Positions 40,183-49,047 are shown, counted from the stretch's first letter. The stretch is 64,000 bases of DNA from CAZRVH01 sp964624905 (GCA_964624905.1 CAZUYK010000002.1:1-64000); one strand, 5' to 3'. The notes: generated from the letters alone by a model not told the origin. Numbers and translations: made by a program.

Positions 40183-40260
40183 GTCCCGGTAGCTCAGTTG
40201 GATTAGAGCGGGAGCCTTCTAAGCTCCAGGTCACTGGTTCAATTCCAGTCCGGGATACCA
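40183..40260 (+). tRNA. tRNA-Arg (UCU)
   Basis: 78 nt including encoded CCA. The anticodon stem GGAGC/GCTCC encloses loop CTTCTAA, anticodon TCT. The T-arm is ACTGG/CCAGT with GTTCAATTC. The acceptor stem GTCCCGG/CCGGGAT has a G-U first pair. TATAAT (40169-40174) lies 8 nt upstream of the mature 5' end, so there is little 5' leader to process. Confidence 0.95.
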
Positions 40261-40272
40261 TTTTATTCCTCT

Positions 40273-40902
40273 ATGATAACCCCAGAAGACTTCTCTAGGA
40301 TCTATTGGATTAGTGGCTCCGTATGTGCAGGAAAAACCACGACATCTTCGATTATCGCTAAACGCAATGACTGGAACGTGTATCACGCGGACGACTGGCT
40401 GGATGACCACCGTGAACGTGCCGACCCAAAAAAACAGCCCACCTTTCATGCAGTATCGCACATAACGGGAGACGCCCTTTGGCTGCGTCCTTTACAAGAA
40501 CAAATCCAAACGGATGTAGAAGGCGCGAACCAGGAGTTCGACCTTATTCTTGAGGATGTAGAATATTTATTGCGAGACGATCCGCGACCACTCGTCGTGG
40601 ACTGTTATGTTTACCCGCTACGCATTCTCTCGCTGCTGCCATCGAAGCAACATGTTTTTTATCTTATCGCTACGGAAAGTTTTTTGCTTGATCAGTATCG
40701 GCAACGTCCCTGGATTCATAATGTATTAGCCAAAACAAGTGATAAAGAAAAGGCCTGGGACAATTGGATGAAACGGGATATTTCGGCTGCGCAATCACTC
40801 AAAAAAGAGGCGGAAGATAGTGGAGCACCGTGGCTATCCGTGGATGGAACACGATCAATTGATGAAACCGTTGGTGTTATATTGAAACACTTTCAACCAT
40901 GA
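40273..40902 (+). CDS. P-loop kinase-like protein
   Basis: 209 residues. The N-terminal Walker A is GSVCAGKT at 15-22, followed by a DDW pair (HADDWLDDH near 39) and a strand RPLVVDCYVYPL near 106 that may supply Walker B. The fold is like small-molecule or nucleotide kinases (AAA_33/CPT-like). The substrate is not evident. It is more AT-rich than its surroundings and starts 13 nt after tRNA-Arg. Its TGA overlaps the ATG of the DUF1697 gene. Confidence 0.65.
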   Translation: MITPEDFSRIYWISGSVCAGKTTTSSIIAKRNDWNVYHADDWLDDHRERADPKKQPTFHAVSHITGDALWLRPLQEQIQTDVEGANQEFDLILEDVEYLLRDDPRPLVVDCYVYPLRILSLLPSKQHVFYLIATESFLLDQYRQRPWIHNVLAKTSDKEKAWDNWMKRDISAAQSLKKEAEDSGAPWLSVDGTRSIDETVGVILKHFQP

Positions 40903-41435
40903 AAACCCACATCGCCCTACTCCGCGGCATCAACGTTGGGGGAAACAAGAAAGTTCCCATGGCGGATTTGAAAAAGATGCTGGAGAAGATGGGATATGAA
41001 AACATCCGCACGCTGCTGAACTCCGGTAACGCGATCTTCGAAGCGCCAAATGAAAAACCCGAATTGATCGAAAAAAAGATCTACGGCCAAATGGAAAAAA
41101 CATTCGGCTTCACTTGCGATGTCATCGTGCGGCCAGCCGATGAGATCCAAAAAATCATCAAGGCCGACCCTTTTAAAGACATCAAGGTCACGCCGGACAC
41201 GCGCCTGTACGTCACCTTTCTCACGGACAAGCCGAAAAGCAAATTAAAAATCCCGTATGTCTCACCCGAAAAAGATTTTACGATCCTGAAAGTGACCGAC
41301 GGCGAAATCATCAGCGTCCTCACGCTTGGCAAAAAAGGAACCGCGGACGCGATGGGCATCCTGGAAAAGGAATATGGAAACAACATCACTACGCGCAACT
41401 GGAACACCGTCTTGAAGCTCGCGACAAAAGTTTAA
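40899..41435 (+). CDS. DUF1697 family protein
   Basis: 178 residues. Family pattern: HIALLRGINVGGNKKVPMADLKKM at the N-terminus and LNSGNAIFEA near 41, with RNWNTVLKLATKV at the end. DUF1697 proteins have a ferredoxin-like duplicated fold and no established function. The start overlaps the stop of the P-loop kinase-like gene by 4 nt (ATGA), so they are coupled. It converges on the ABC-F gene, and the two stop codons overlap. Confidence 0.88.
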   Translation: MKTHIALLRGINVGGNKKVPMADLKKMLEKMGYENIRTLLNSGNAIFEAPNEKPELIEKKIYGQMEKTFGFTCDVIVRPADEIQKIIKADPFKDIKVTPDTRLYVTFLTDKPKSKLKIPYVSPEKDFTILKVTDGEIISVLTLGKKGTADAMGILEKEYGNNITTRNWNTVLKLATKV

Positions 41436-42865
41436 AGGGCACCCAAATCCAACTCCTCGTCGATCTCGATCTTCTTCAGGAATTCTTGGTCGTGGCTGAC
41501 GAGGATCATGCCGCCCTTGTAGTTATTCAATGCCTCGGCAATCACCGGGATGTGTCGGAAATTGATGTGGTTCGTAGGCTCGTCCAGGATGAGCAGCGTC
41601 GGCTTGAGCAACATGAAGCGTGCGAAACACAGTAATCCCTTCTGGCCTTCGGAAAGGGCACGGGCGGGTGTTTGGACCTTGTCACCCGGCAAAAGGAAAC
41701 GCGCGGCCATGGAGTAAATTTCCTGGTGATTCGGTTTCTCCATCGCTTCTTCCAGGATCTGGTACACGGTTTTTTCCATCGGGAGTCCGGAGAAATCCTG
41801 TCGGTAGTACCCGACGACGACACCCGGCGTGATTACGGCGCCCTTTTCCTTCCCCGTCGCCATCGCTTCCAGGAGCGTACTCTTGCCGATGCCGTTGGGA
41901 CCGGTGATAAGGACGCGATGGCGTTTGCGCAGGGTGACCGCGACGTTTTTCTTCGTCGGCTTGTGATCCTTCATGATCGTCACGGAGGTGATCTCCGCGA
42001 GCGGCTTCGTGAAATCAGCGATGTCGATGGTAAATGGCGGGATGGTTTTGTCCTCGCGACGGACGTCGACCTTGTTCTCCTCCGCCTCTTCCACAGCATC
42101 GCGCATTTTACTGGCGAGCTTGCGCATCTTTCCTCCCTTATGCGAGAAGAAGTTAATCTTATCCTTCTGGTCCTGGATATCCTTCTCCATGCGCGCGTTC
42201 TGGCTCTGTTCGCGTTCGATCTGCTCCTGGATACGCTCCACCACGTCGAAGTAATCCCCCACGTGCTGGTCCACTTTGTGCGAGTGCGCATCCAGGTAGA
42301 GCACGCCCTCCGTGAAACTGTTTAGGAAGTCCGCATCATGGGAGATAACAATGCAGGTCTTGTCATACATCACGAGGAATCCCGTGAGGTGATCGATACC
42401 AGCCTTATCGAGGTTGTTCGTCGGCTCGTCGAGAAGCAGGATATCCGGCTCCTGGATGAGCGCATACGCCAGAAGCAATCGTGCCTTCTGTCCGCCGGAG
42501 AAAGCCGATATCTTCTTATCGAGCGGCGCCTTCAAGTTCACCGCATCCAGCACTTTCGCGATATGGCGCTCGATGTCGTACAGTTTTTCGGAAAATGCTC
42601 CTTCGAAGAACTCGAGAACCGTCTTGTCCATGTCTTCCTGCGGAATCACCTGCTTGGCGATGCCGATCGTCACCCCTTTCTTGATATGGATCTCGCCTTC
42701 CTGGGGCTTCAATTCCTTCATGATCATCTTGAAAATGGTGCTCTTGCCTGCGCCGTTCTGCCCCATAATCGTCAGTTTCGCGTTCTCACGCACAGAAAAA
42801 CTCGCCTCACTTAGGATGGGCTTGTGATGGTCGTATTCAAACGATACGTCCTGAAACCGAAGGAT
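41432..42865 (-). CDS. ABC-F family ATPase, start codon unclear
   Basis: Two ABC domains without membrane helices: Walker A GQNGAGKST and GPNGIGKST, signatures FSGGQKARL and LSEGQKGLL (second degenerate), Walker B LLLDEPTNNLD and LILDEPTNHIN, and a charged coiled linker between them. ABC-F proteins act on the ribosome, rescuing stalls or conferring antibiotic resistance. The first ATG/GTG/TTG-type codon in frame is a GTG at 42793. The frame, however, stays open to 42907 and reads VILRFQDVSFEYDHHKPIL, clearly the first strands of an ABC domain. The true start may be ATC at 42865 or ATA at 42883, or a sequencing error hides it. The given end is a compromise. Confidence 0.8.
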   Translation of the reverse strand: MLRFQDVSFEYDHHKPILSEASFSVRENAKLTIMGQNGAGKSTIFKMIMKELKPQEGEIHIKKGVTIGIAKQVIPQEDMDKTVLEFFEGAFSEKLYDIERHIAKVLDAVNLKAPLDKKISAFSGGQKARLLLAYALIQEPDILLLDEPTNNLDKAGIDHLTGFLVMYDKTCIVISHDADFLNSFTEGVLYLDAHSHKVDQHVGDYFDVVERIQEQIEREQSQNARMEKDIQDQKDKINFFSHKGGKMRKLASKMRDAVEEAEENKVDVRREDKTIPPFTIDIADFTKPLAEITSVTIMKDHKPTKKNVAVTLRKRHRVLITGPNGIGKSTLLEAMATGKEKGAVITPGVVVGYYRQDFSGLPMEKTVYQILEEAMEKPNHQEIYSMAARFLLPGDKVQTPARALSEGQKGLLCFARFMLLKPTLLILDEPTNHINFRHIPVIAEALNNYKGGMILVSHDQEFLKKIEIDEELDLGAL

Positions 42866-42968
42866 AACGTCGCCGTGGTCTATAGGAAGGGGGAAACGGA
42901 GCCGGCATCATACTGATTCCTCTCGCTTTTTGGTAGCGAAAATAACCGCTTCCAGGATGGCACGATTG

Positions 42969-43073
42969 TCACTCCCCTTTTTCGTCGAGGGCAGGAGCAA
43001 ATGCCATGCGCACCGTTACAGTGAGCAACGCCGCGTTTGCCAGGATCAGAACCGGAAGAATCTGATACAACAT
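42969..43073 (-). CDS. 34-residue single-helix membrane peptide (tentative)
   Basis: MLYQILPVLILANAALLTVT... is one membrane helix with a short charged tail (DEKGE). It sits upstream of the ABC-F gene on the same strand, with a C/U-rich leader like those of other membrane genes here. No strong promoter is seen, so support is weak. Confidence 0.3.
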   Translation of the reverse strand: MLYQILPVLILANAALLTVTVRMAFAPALDEKGE

Positions 43074-43153
43074 ATGGGGCAGGTAGGAAGTGGAGAAAGC
43101 AAACTAGCCTCGCCCCGCTTTTTTTGCATGGAAATCAGCGACTTTTTTATATC

Positions 43154-43177
43154 AAAAAGAAGCGCATGCGACATGCG
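43154..43177 (-). terminator. Probable terminator after the Cys-rich protein gene
   Basis: Minus strand hairpin CGCATG, TCG loop, CATGCG (43177-43163), followed by CTTCTTTTTGAT. An outer AAGAAGC/GCTTCTT pairing could extend it. Confidence 0.5.
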
Positions 43178-43193
43178 TCAAATCAGATGCTTC

Positions 43194-44933
43194 TTACCCC
43201 TCCGTTGCAAACGTGAACGGCAGTAGGAACAATTCGAACAGCCAACGGAAGAAAGATCCGATGGACCACTCCTCGGTGCAAAGATTGCTGCATCCATCGC
43301 CATTCGCAACATTTCCGTCATCACACTGCTCCCTTCCTTCGACATTTTTATTCCCGCAAACAGGAAGTTTACATTCCACCGAGCATTCGTCGGTATTCAC
43401 CAGGTTCCCGTCATCGCATTCTTCCGCACCTTCCATATTGCCGTCACCGCACACCGGCACGTATGGCTTCGTGCACTGAAGCGTGCATGTCGCAGTTTCT
43501 TTACCCTTGTCGTCGCACGTCTCGCCTGCATCTACGACACCATCACCGCAAAACGCGCGCTTGCAATCCTTGCGGCACGAATCCGGTTCCGTATTGGAAT
43601 TTTTGGCGCCCGCATCGCATGCCTCGCCATTATCAACAACGCCGTCTCCGCACTTCGGATTCACGCATTTCGTCCTGCAGGCATCGCGGAGCGTATCGGA
43701 GTTTTTCAATCCGTCATCGCATTGCTCCTTGGCGTCCAGCACGCCGTCGCCGCATTTGGCATTGGTACAATCCGGACGGCACGCATTCGGAAGCATGGAA
43801 TTCCTTCCCCCTGTATCACACTGCTCCTTGCCTTCCTTCAGGTTATTTCCGCAAACAGCCGAGAGGTCCACCGGTTCGGCCAATGACGATTGCGCAGAGG
43901 AGGATTCCGCGCTTTCCGCGGAAGAAGACGCAACGGACGAAATGACAAGCGATGAGGCCGCGGACGAAGCTGCAGATATGGTCGAGCCGGAAGATGAGTT
44001 CTTTGACGATGAGCTCTTCAATGAACCCGATGAGCTAGAAGAGATAATTGAAGAAATCGTTGCGCCGCTTATAGACGAAACCCCTTTGGACGAAGCGCTC
44101 GAAGCTTGGCATGCCGGAAGGATTTTCCATTTGCATCCGCCTGTGCAGGAATCCGGATCCGACTCGGAGCAAGTGGGAATGGTGCAGGCCTTGCCGCACT
44201 GTACCTCCAGGTAACTTCCATCCTTGGCTTTCTCAGGTTCGCATTCCTCGGCGGCACTGGGCGTCACATATCCGTCCCCGCAGTACGGGACTTTACACTC
44301 GCTATTGCATAGCGGCGACGAACCGTTCTGAAGCCCAAGATCACACTCCTCGCCCGAGTCCAACCGTGCATTTCCGCAATAGGTGGATTGAATCGTACAG
44401 GTTATCGAACATGCGTCATCTCCACGCTTATTCCCGTCGTCACACTGTTCTTTTCCTTCGATCCGCCCATTTCCGCACAATGGCTTCGTGCAGTTATTAA
44501 GGCATGAATCGGTTTCAAGGGAATTTCCATCGTCACATTCTTCAATATTTTTTTGAACAACTTTATCTCCGCATTTCGCAGCTTTACAAGCAGCCGTACA
44601 TGCGTCAGTCGCCTCTTTGTTTCCATCGTCGCAATCCTCGCCCACGTCCAACGTTCCGTCGCCGCATTTAGGGAGTGTGCAAACGCTTTTTGCATTTATT
44701 TTCGATGTGCATGAATATCCTGGCTCCGTGTAACAACTGTCGTTGCATCCGTCGTAATTTACGATGTTACCATCGTCGCACTGTTCGTTTTGAGTAAGCT
44801 TCCCATCGCCACAGCTTACAACTGCGGCCGTTGTATTAATGAAATGACTTTCAGCAAAAAGTCCGACGACGGCCAAAGTCGCGACAAAGGCGATTTTGGA
44901 GTGGGTTCCGGCCGTCACTGACTTCTGTTTCAT
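43194..44933 (-). CDS. Secreted Cys-rich DUF4215-type repeat protein
   Basis: 579 residues. Signal peptide about 1-37. About a dozen repeats of the Myxococcus cysteine-rich/DUF4215 type follow (CGDG..E..E.CDDGN....D.C...C). They form two blocks (about 40-262 and 355-560) separated by a Ser/Ala linker of about 90 residues. The C-terminus (SFFRWLFELFLLPFTFAT) is hydrophobic and may anchor the protein. The even, repeating Cys pattern implies many disulfides, made outside the membrane, possibly by the DsbA-like protein at 12862-13593. The role is probably surface binding or adhesion. TATAAT lies 9 nt before the ATG. Confidence 0.85.
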   Translation of the reverse strand: MKQKSVTAGTHSKIAFVATLAVVGLFAESHFINTTAAVVSCGDGKLTQNEQCDDGNIVNYDGCNDSCYTEPGYSCTSKINAKSVCTLPKCGDGTLDVGEDCDDGNKEATDACTAACKAAKCGDKVVQKNIEECDDGNSLETDSCLNNCTKPLCGNGRIEGKEQCDDGNKRGDDACSITCTIQSTYCGNARLDSGEECDLGLQNGSSPLCNSECKVPYCGDGYVTPSAAEECEPEKAKDGSYLEVQCGKACTIPTCSESDPDSCTGGCKWKILPACQASSASSKGVSSISGATISSIISSSSSGSLKSSSSKNSSSGSTISAASSAASSLVISSVASSSAESAESSSAQSSLAEPVDLSAVCGNNLKEGKEQCDTGGRNSMLPNACRPDCTNAKCGDGVLDAKEQCDDGLKNSDTLRDACRTKCVNPKCGDGVVDNGEACDAGAKNSNTEPDSCRKDCKRAFCGDGVVDAGETCDDKGKETATCTLQCTKPYVPVCGDGNMEGAEECDDGNLVNTDECSVECKLPVCGNKNVEGREQCDDGNVANGDGCSNLCTEEWSIGSFFRWLFELFLLPFTFATEG

Positions 44934-45036
44934 ATTCCAATCATTATAGCATTTTTACTTGTTTTTTTCCAGTATCAAAACCTCTTAAAAGATGATTATT
45001 TGGCATCTATTAGCATTTTTACAACCACCGGGCGCT

Positions 45037-45378
45037 TCAACGCGCCGCCATCTCCTTTTCGCCCATCACATACGACTTTTGCTTCGCCTGGATCATAGCC
45101 TCGATTTTCGGGTCGTTTTGCAGCGTTTCCAACGACTGCTGCTGGGCAACCTGCATCTTCTGGACCTCCTCTTCCAGCAGGAGCTGCGAGCGCTCGTACT
45201 CCAACGTGCGCAGCCTGTACCCCTTCGTCGCATTGGCATTTTCGTGGAACAAGATCATCAGCGCGAGCAACAGGATGAGCGATCCGATGCACACCATCAG
45301 CAAAACCGTGCTCTGGTCGATCAGTTTTCCGAGGGACGAGCGGCGCGTGACGGCCGATGGGGAGAAGAGTTGGAACAT
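45037..45378 (-). CDS. FtsL-like division protein (tentative)
   Basis: 113 residues: cytoplasmic N-terminus with basic residues, one membrane helix (about 25-46), then a coiled coil (YERSQLLLEEEVQKMQVAQQQ). That is the FtsL/DivIC layout. It starts 10 nt after rsmH on the same strand, the classical position of ftsL in the dcw cluster. Sequence similarity in this family is always low, so position carries the call. No ftsI, mraY or murE follows; the cluster ends here. Confidence 0.7.
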   Translation of the reverse strand: MFQLFSPSAVTRRSSLGKLIDQSTVLLMVCIGSLILLLALMILFHENANATKGYRLRTLEYERSQLLLEEEVQKMQVAQQQSLETLQNDPKIEAMIQAKQKSYVMGEKEMAAR

Positions 45379-45388
45379 GGTTGCGGGA

Positions 45389-46288
45389 TTATTCCGGTTT
45401 CTTGCGGATGACGCGGAACTTCGCGCTGCGGGCGCGTTGGTTATCCTGGATTTCCTGGTCGGAAGGAACGATCGCCTTGGGCGTGACGAGTTCGAATGCG
45501 CTGGGAACCGCGACCTTGCCGGTAACGGGATCCTTCAGCGGGGTGCAGACCTCTCGGAACAAATGTTTCACGATGCGGTCCTCGAGTGAATGGTAGCTGA
45601 GAACTCCCATGCGTCCACCCGGTTTCAGGAGATCCAGCCCCGCGTGCAACAACTCGGTTAAAACGGCGAGTTCATCGTTCACCGCGATACGCAGCGCTTG
45701 GAATACCTGCGGCAGTACCGACTTGGCGCGGTACCCGTACGCCTCTTCCACGATGTTCTTCACGTCGCTCGTCGTCTCCCACCTCTTGCCCGCAAGGAGT
45801 TTCGAGAGCCTGTTGGATTGCTGAAGTTCCCCGTACTTACGGAACACGACGTAGAGATCTTCCGGGGAAATCCTTTCCAAGAAATCCGCCGCGGTCTCCC
45901 CCGTCGACCGATCGAAACGAAGGTCGAGCGGACCGTCGAAGCGGAAGGAGAATCCCCGCTCGGCATTGTCGATATGCGGAGAGCTGAGACCGAGATCCGC
46001 GAATACGATATCGACGGGTTCCAACTGGAGGGAACGCACGTCGCCGAAGTTGATATGGTGCAATTCCGCCTGGCTGCCGAAGGGTGCCAAGCGTTCCTTG
46101 GCGAAACGAAGGTTCTCTTCATCCGCGTCCAACGCGACAAGATGTCCTTTTGGCCCAATCGCCTTCAAAAAAGCCTCGGAATGGCCACCTAGGCCGAGCG
46201 TGACATCCAATACACGATCCCCTGCCTGAGGCTGGAGAATGTCGAGCACGGTCGTGAGCATTACCGATATATGTCGCATGTCCGCCAT
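45389..46288 (-). CDS. rsmH: 16S rRNA (cytosine-1402-N4)-methyltransferase
   Basis: 299 residues. N-terminus HISVMLTTVLDIL, SAM site DVTLGLGGHSEAFL near 28-41, DLGLSSPHIDNAERGFSF near 97-114, DLRFDRSTGETAADFL near 121-136, and C-terminal GVLSYHSLEDRIVKHLF. RsmH methylates C1402 in the decoding centre. A promoter TTGCTC, 16 nt, TAGACT lies 10 nt before the ATG at 46288. A second ATG at 46279 (MRHISVML) is possible. mraZ, usually upstream, is absent. Confidence 0.95.
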   Translation of the reverse strand: MADMRHISVMLTTVLDILQPQAGDRVLDVTLGLGGHSEAFLKAIGPKGHLVALDADEENLRFAKERLAPFGSQAELHHINFGDVRSLQLEPVDIVFADLGLSSPHIDNAERGFSFRFDGPLDLRFDRSTGETAADFLERISPEDLYVVFRKYGELQQSNRLSKLLAGKRWETTSDVKNIVEEAYGYRAKSVLPQVFQALRIAVNDELAVLTELLHAGLDLLKPGGRMGVLSYHSLEDRIVKHLFREVCTPLKDPVTGKVAVPSAFELVTPKAIVPSDQEIQDNQRARSAKFRVIRKKPE

Positions 46289-46298
46289 GGGTATCCCG

Positions 46299-46326
46299 AG
46301 TCTAGGGCAGAAACAGCCAGGAGCAA
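46299..46326 (-). promoter_or_regulatory. Promoter of rsmH-ftsL
   Basis: Minus strand: TTGCTC (46326-46321), 16-nt spacer, TAGACT (46304-46299), 10 nt to the ATG at 46288. Confidence 0.55.
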
Positions 46327-46477
46327 TGTTTTACGCTTGTCATTCTATCCCTCTGAATTCTGCATACAAAAGTTGCTCAATAACCTGATTCTAACCATTT
46401 TAAAGTGGTCCATTTTGGCTTTGTGACGCCATCCGTATCATTGACTTTTGTACCATTTATTATAGTATAACAAACCC

Positions 46478-47017
46478 ATGACACACCTCCTCTCTGTCCT
46501 GTTCGGCATTACCCTTGCTACGACGGCTCCGCAGGTCGATTCCCCCTCTATCCCCCAGGAATCATGGATCTCCATGAAAGGAGACCGCATGATCGTCGAT
46601 ACAAGGGATAATATGGGTTATTTGGTTCACGATAACGGTTCCTACCTGGAATTTAAGGTCGCCACGGGCCAGAAGCGCTATGTGCGCTATTTGGGCCTTA
46701 GCTACAACGCCGCCACACCCAATAGGAAGTGGCAGGTCCTGTCCACGCACATCCAGCCGGACCGCACGACATTTGGCCCTAGCGGTCTCTTCCTGCGCCT
46801 CTACGACGACGGCGAACGTACGTCTTACGGCATCCATTCGCACAAATCCATCGCGAAGATGCTGGAGGAAGACAAGCGCTACGAAAGCATGGGATGCGTG
46901 CTCGTGTCGGACGACATCCTGGCATTCGTTACCCAAGCGTATTACCTCAACGGAAACACTCTCGACGTGGTGACCGTCAACGGCATCGATACGTCCCTGT
47001 TGGCGAAAGCGGATTAA
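46478..47017 (+). CDS. Divergent L,D-transpeptidase-like secreted protein
   Basis: 179 residues. Signal peptide about 1-17. A beta-rich body contains YGIHSHKSIAKML near 117-129 and YESMGCVLVSDDIL near 134-147. These match the YkuD signature, in which a His and an S-x-G-C-(V/I)-R block supply the catalytic His and Cys. Here Cys139 is kept but the Arg after GCV is Leu. It may still make 3-3 peptidoglycan links or be a relative with altered activity. TATAAC lies 6 nt before the ATG, with TTGACT 19 nt further up. tRNA-Ser follows on the other strand. Confidence 0.55.
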   Translation: MTHLLSVLFGITLATTAPQVDSPSIPQESWISMKGDRMIVDTRDNMGYLVHDNGSYLEFKVATGQKRYVRYLGLSYNAATPNRKWQVLSTHIQPDRTTFGPSGLFLRLYDDGERTSYGIHSHKSIAKMLEEDKRYESMGCVLVSDDILAFVTQAYYLNGNTLDVVTVNGIDTSLLAKAD

Positions 47018-47021
47018 AGCC

Positions 47022-47113
47022 TGGCGGAGAGGGAGGGATTCGAACCCTCGATACGGTTTTACCCGTATACCACATTAGCAGTGTGGTGCTTTCGGCCTCT
47101 CAGCCACCTCTCC
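47022..47113 (-). tRNA. tRNA-Ser (GCU)
   Basis: 92-nt class II tRNA on the minus strand. The acceptor stem is GGAGAGG/CCTCTCC. The anticodon stem CCACA/TGTGG encloses loop CTGCTAA, anticodon GCT. A long variable arm (TACGG...CCGTA) is present, and 3' CCA is encoded. Confidence 0.95.
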
Positions 47114-47197
47114 AGGCGTGGGGAGTATAAAGACAGGCAATCCTCTTTGAAAGACGGAATTCCCCTGAAAATTAGCGCCATTCGACACCTGAATCGG

Positions 47198-47908
47198 TCA
47201 TGATTCCTGCTGATCCGCTTTTCTGCGGTACGCGCACCACTTGCAATCGTTCGAAGACGGAGGGGGCATGTCGTTCTCCAGGCATTCCTTGATGGCGACC
47301 AGCGCGTCCTCGATCCACTCCCCCTTTCCCTCGTACGGAAGGATCTGCGGCGTGAACTCGAGTTTTTTATCGAACGCGTCGCGCTCCTTATCCGCATTCA
47401 CGAACACGAAGTATCCGGTATCCGACACGTCAAATCCGTTATGGCGGAAGAGCCATTGGTAGAATTCCAATTGCCGCTTGTACCCGGCGCGGTATTCGCC
47501 GTCCAACGTGATCGTGGCGCCCGTGCTCGTCGCCTTGTAATCGACAATCGCAAGCGTGCCGTCGTCGTGCTTCCAAACATCATCCACGATGCCGAACAGA
47601 TGCAAACCACCATGGACCGCATCGACCCCTTTCGTGCGCCACAAGTCCAAATCGCGATGCTTGAACGGCACCGCTTCGACGCCGTACAAAGACATAAGCG
47701 GGTGGGCCTCCTCACTCAGGCGATACGAATCGAATTCCTTTTTCAGCAGGTGGTCCACTGCCAGGTTCAACGAGTACGTCGCGCTGTCCGGCCGTGAAAC
47801 TCCGCGGACCTTGTCCAGATAAAAACAACGCGGGCATTCCAGGAACAATTCGACCTTGGACCTGCTGATGCGGATCGGTTCGCCCGTGGTTGCCGCGGAA
47901 TCCTTCAT
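47198..47908 (-). CDS. PD-(D/E)XK nuclease (RecB/Cas4-like)
   Basis: 236 residues. N-terminal SRSKVELFLECPRCFYLDK near 15-33. The nuclease core has GIVDDVW near 106 and LAIVDYKATS near 120-129 (D-x-K), followed by KRQLEFYQWLF. The C-terminus NDCKWCAYRRKA supplies two Cys that with the N-terminal CPRC pair could hold an Fe-S cluster, as in Cas4/AddB nucleases. There are no cas genes near, so a repair role is more likely. The ATG at 47908 is preferred to an upstream TTG because TATTAT ends 8 nt before it. Confidence 0.82.
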   Translation of the reverse strand: MKDSAATTGEPIRISRSKVELFLECPRCFYLDKVRGVSRPDSATYSLNLAVDHLLKKEFDSYRLSEEAHPLMSLYGVEAVPFKHRDLDLWRTKGVDAVHGGLHLFGIVDDVWKHDDGTLAIVDYKATSTGATITLDGEYRAGYKRQLEFYQWLFRHNGFDVSDTGYFVFVNADKERDAFDKKLEFTPQILPYEGKGEWIEDALVAIKECLENDMPPPSSNDCKWCAYRRKADQQES

Positions 47909-47949
47909 GGAAACCAATAATACGGCAGCGTCGCCGGCGACTCCACCAT

Positions 47950-49047
47950 TTACGGAAGAAGATTCGGTAACGGTGCGATCTCTGTTTCCACTTCCCGGAT
48001 ACCATTTTCCAGATCCGCATCGACATCATCATCCGTATCGGCCACAGAAGAACTGCTTGCGTCGGCCTCGCGGGATGAAGAAGACGAACCCTGTTTTTGC
48101 GAAGAAGAATGATTGGAATCTTCGTCCTTGTCTTTGTCATCGGCCTTCTTCTCAGAAGCGGCCGAAGAATTCGATTCGTTCAGTATGGACTGCACGGTCT
48201 CAACCAAAGAGTGCCCATGCGACGATGGTTTTTTCGAATGTCCGTTAGCTCCCTCCTCGTGCGACGGCGGCTCCTTTGCCATTGCGGCTCCGACCGGAGA
48301 GTCCTCGTGCTTTTCCGAAGCGATTCTCTTCACGATGGCCGAATTGGATTCCATATATTCATTCAAACGTGTCTGGATAGACGTCGCGACATCGACATCC
48401 CCCTTTTCCTGCAGCGCATCGATATTCTTCTGGGTTTTTTCCAGGTGCAGCTTGAAGAGCAAGCGCAAATCGGAAGCGACTTGCTCGGTAAGCTTCGATT
48501 CGGACTCAAGTCTCGCGGCTTCTTTCAGCCTGTTCTGCGCACGTCGCGCCTCCCAGGCAGCCTGCGACGTTTCGTTCGTCGCGAGTTTCGAAACTGCCGG
48601 TTCAAACACGTTCACTTTGAATGGGTACAGGAAATCCCCTGGTACGCTGGCCTGCGAAGCGAAAGTAACTCCCGCGCCGACGCCCACAAACATCAATACG
48701 CCGAGTGCGAAGCGCGGAAGCGCAAGCTCGAAAATTCGGTACAGCGAAAACGTTTGCACTTCGGCATCCGGAACATAGCGCGGATTTTGCCGCATGAAAG
48801 AGACCAGGTTCTTTCGCAGTTGCCTCTTTTCCTTCCCATCCAGGAATATCTCCGACATGCCAGGCGATCCCCGTCCACGCGTCATGCCATCAAGACGTCC
48901 GCCCGCGGCGAGACTTACGGATTGCGCGATCAAATGGGACTCGATCGCAAACCGACAGTGTTCTCGCTCATCGTGCGTGAGACAGGTTGCCTTCGCTTCG
49001 GCGAAGAATTCTGCAAGGTGGCGGTCGAGCTGGAGCTGATCGTCCAT
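47950..49047 (-). CDS. DUF5667-like membrane protein, probable anti-sigma
   Basis: 365 residues. A cytoplasmic helical N-terminus (1-105, including CLTHDEREHC) is followed by one membrane helix (about 110-130) and a DUF5667-like helical domain that begins ASVPGDFLYPFKV...EPAVSKLA. The last 100 residues are a Ser/Asp/Glu-rich stalk. It starts 52 nt after the ECF sigma gene on the same strand, the normal place for a membrane anti-sigma factor. The extracytoplasmic DUF5667 domain would be the sensor. The regulatory role is inferred from context. Confidence 0.7.
   Translation of the reverse strand: MDDQLQLDRHLAEFFAEAKATCLTHDEREHCRFAIESHLIAQSVSLAAGGRLDGMTRGRGSPGMSEIFLDGKEKRQLRKNLVSFMRQNPRYVPDAEVQTFSLYRIFELALPRFALGVLMFVGVGAGVTFASQASVPGDFLYPFKVNVFEPAVSKLATNETSQAAWEARRAQNRLKEAARLESESKLTEQVASDLRLLFKLHLEKTQKNIDALQEKGDVDVATSIQTRLNEYMESNSAIVKRIASEKHEDSPVGAAMAKEPPSHEEGANGHSKKPSSHGHSLVETVQSILNESNSSAASEKKADDKDKDEDSNHSSSQKQGSSSSSREADASSSSVADTDDDVDADLENGIREVETEIAPLPNLLP

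Noticed and set aside
46390..46420. Near-palindrome around ACCATTTTAAAGTGGT before the L,D-transpeptidase-like gene
   Set aside because: It is imperfect and not aligned with either flanking promoter, so I cannot support an operator.
47198..47908. RecB/Cas4-like nuclease as part of a CRISPR locus
   Set aside because: No direct-repeat array and no other cas gene occur in the window.
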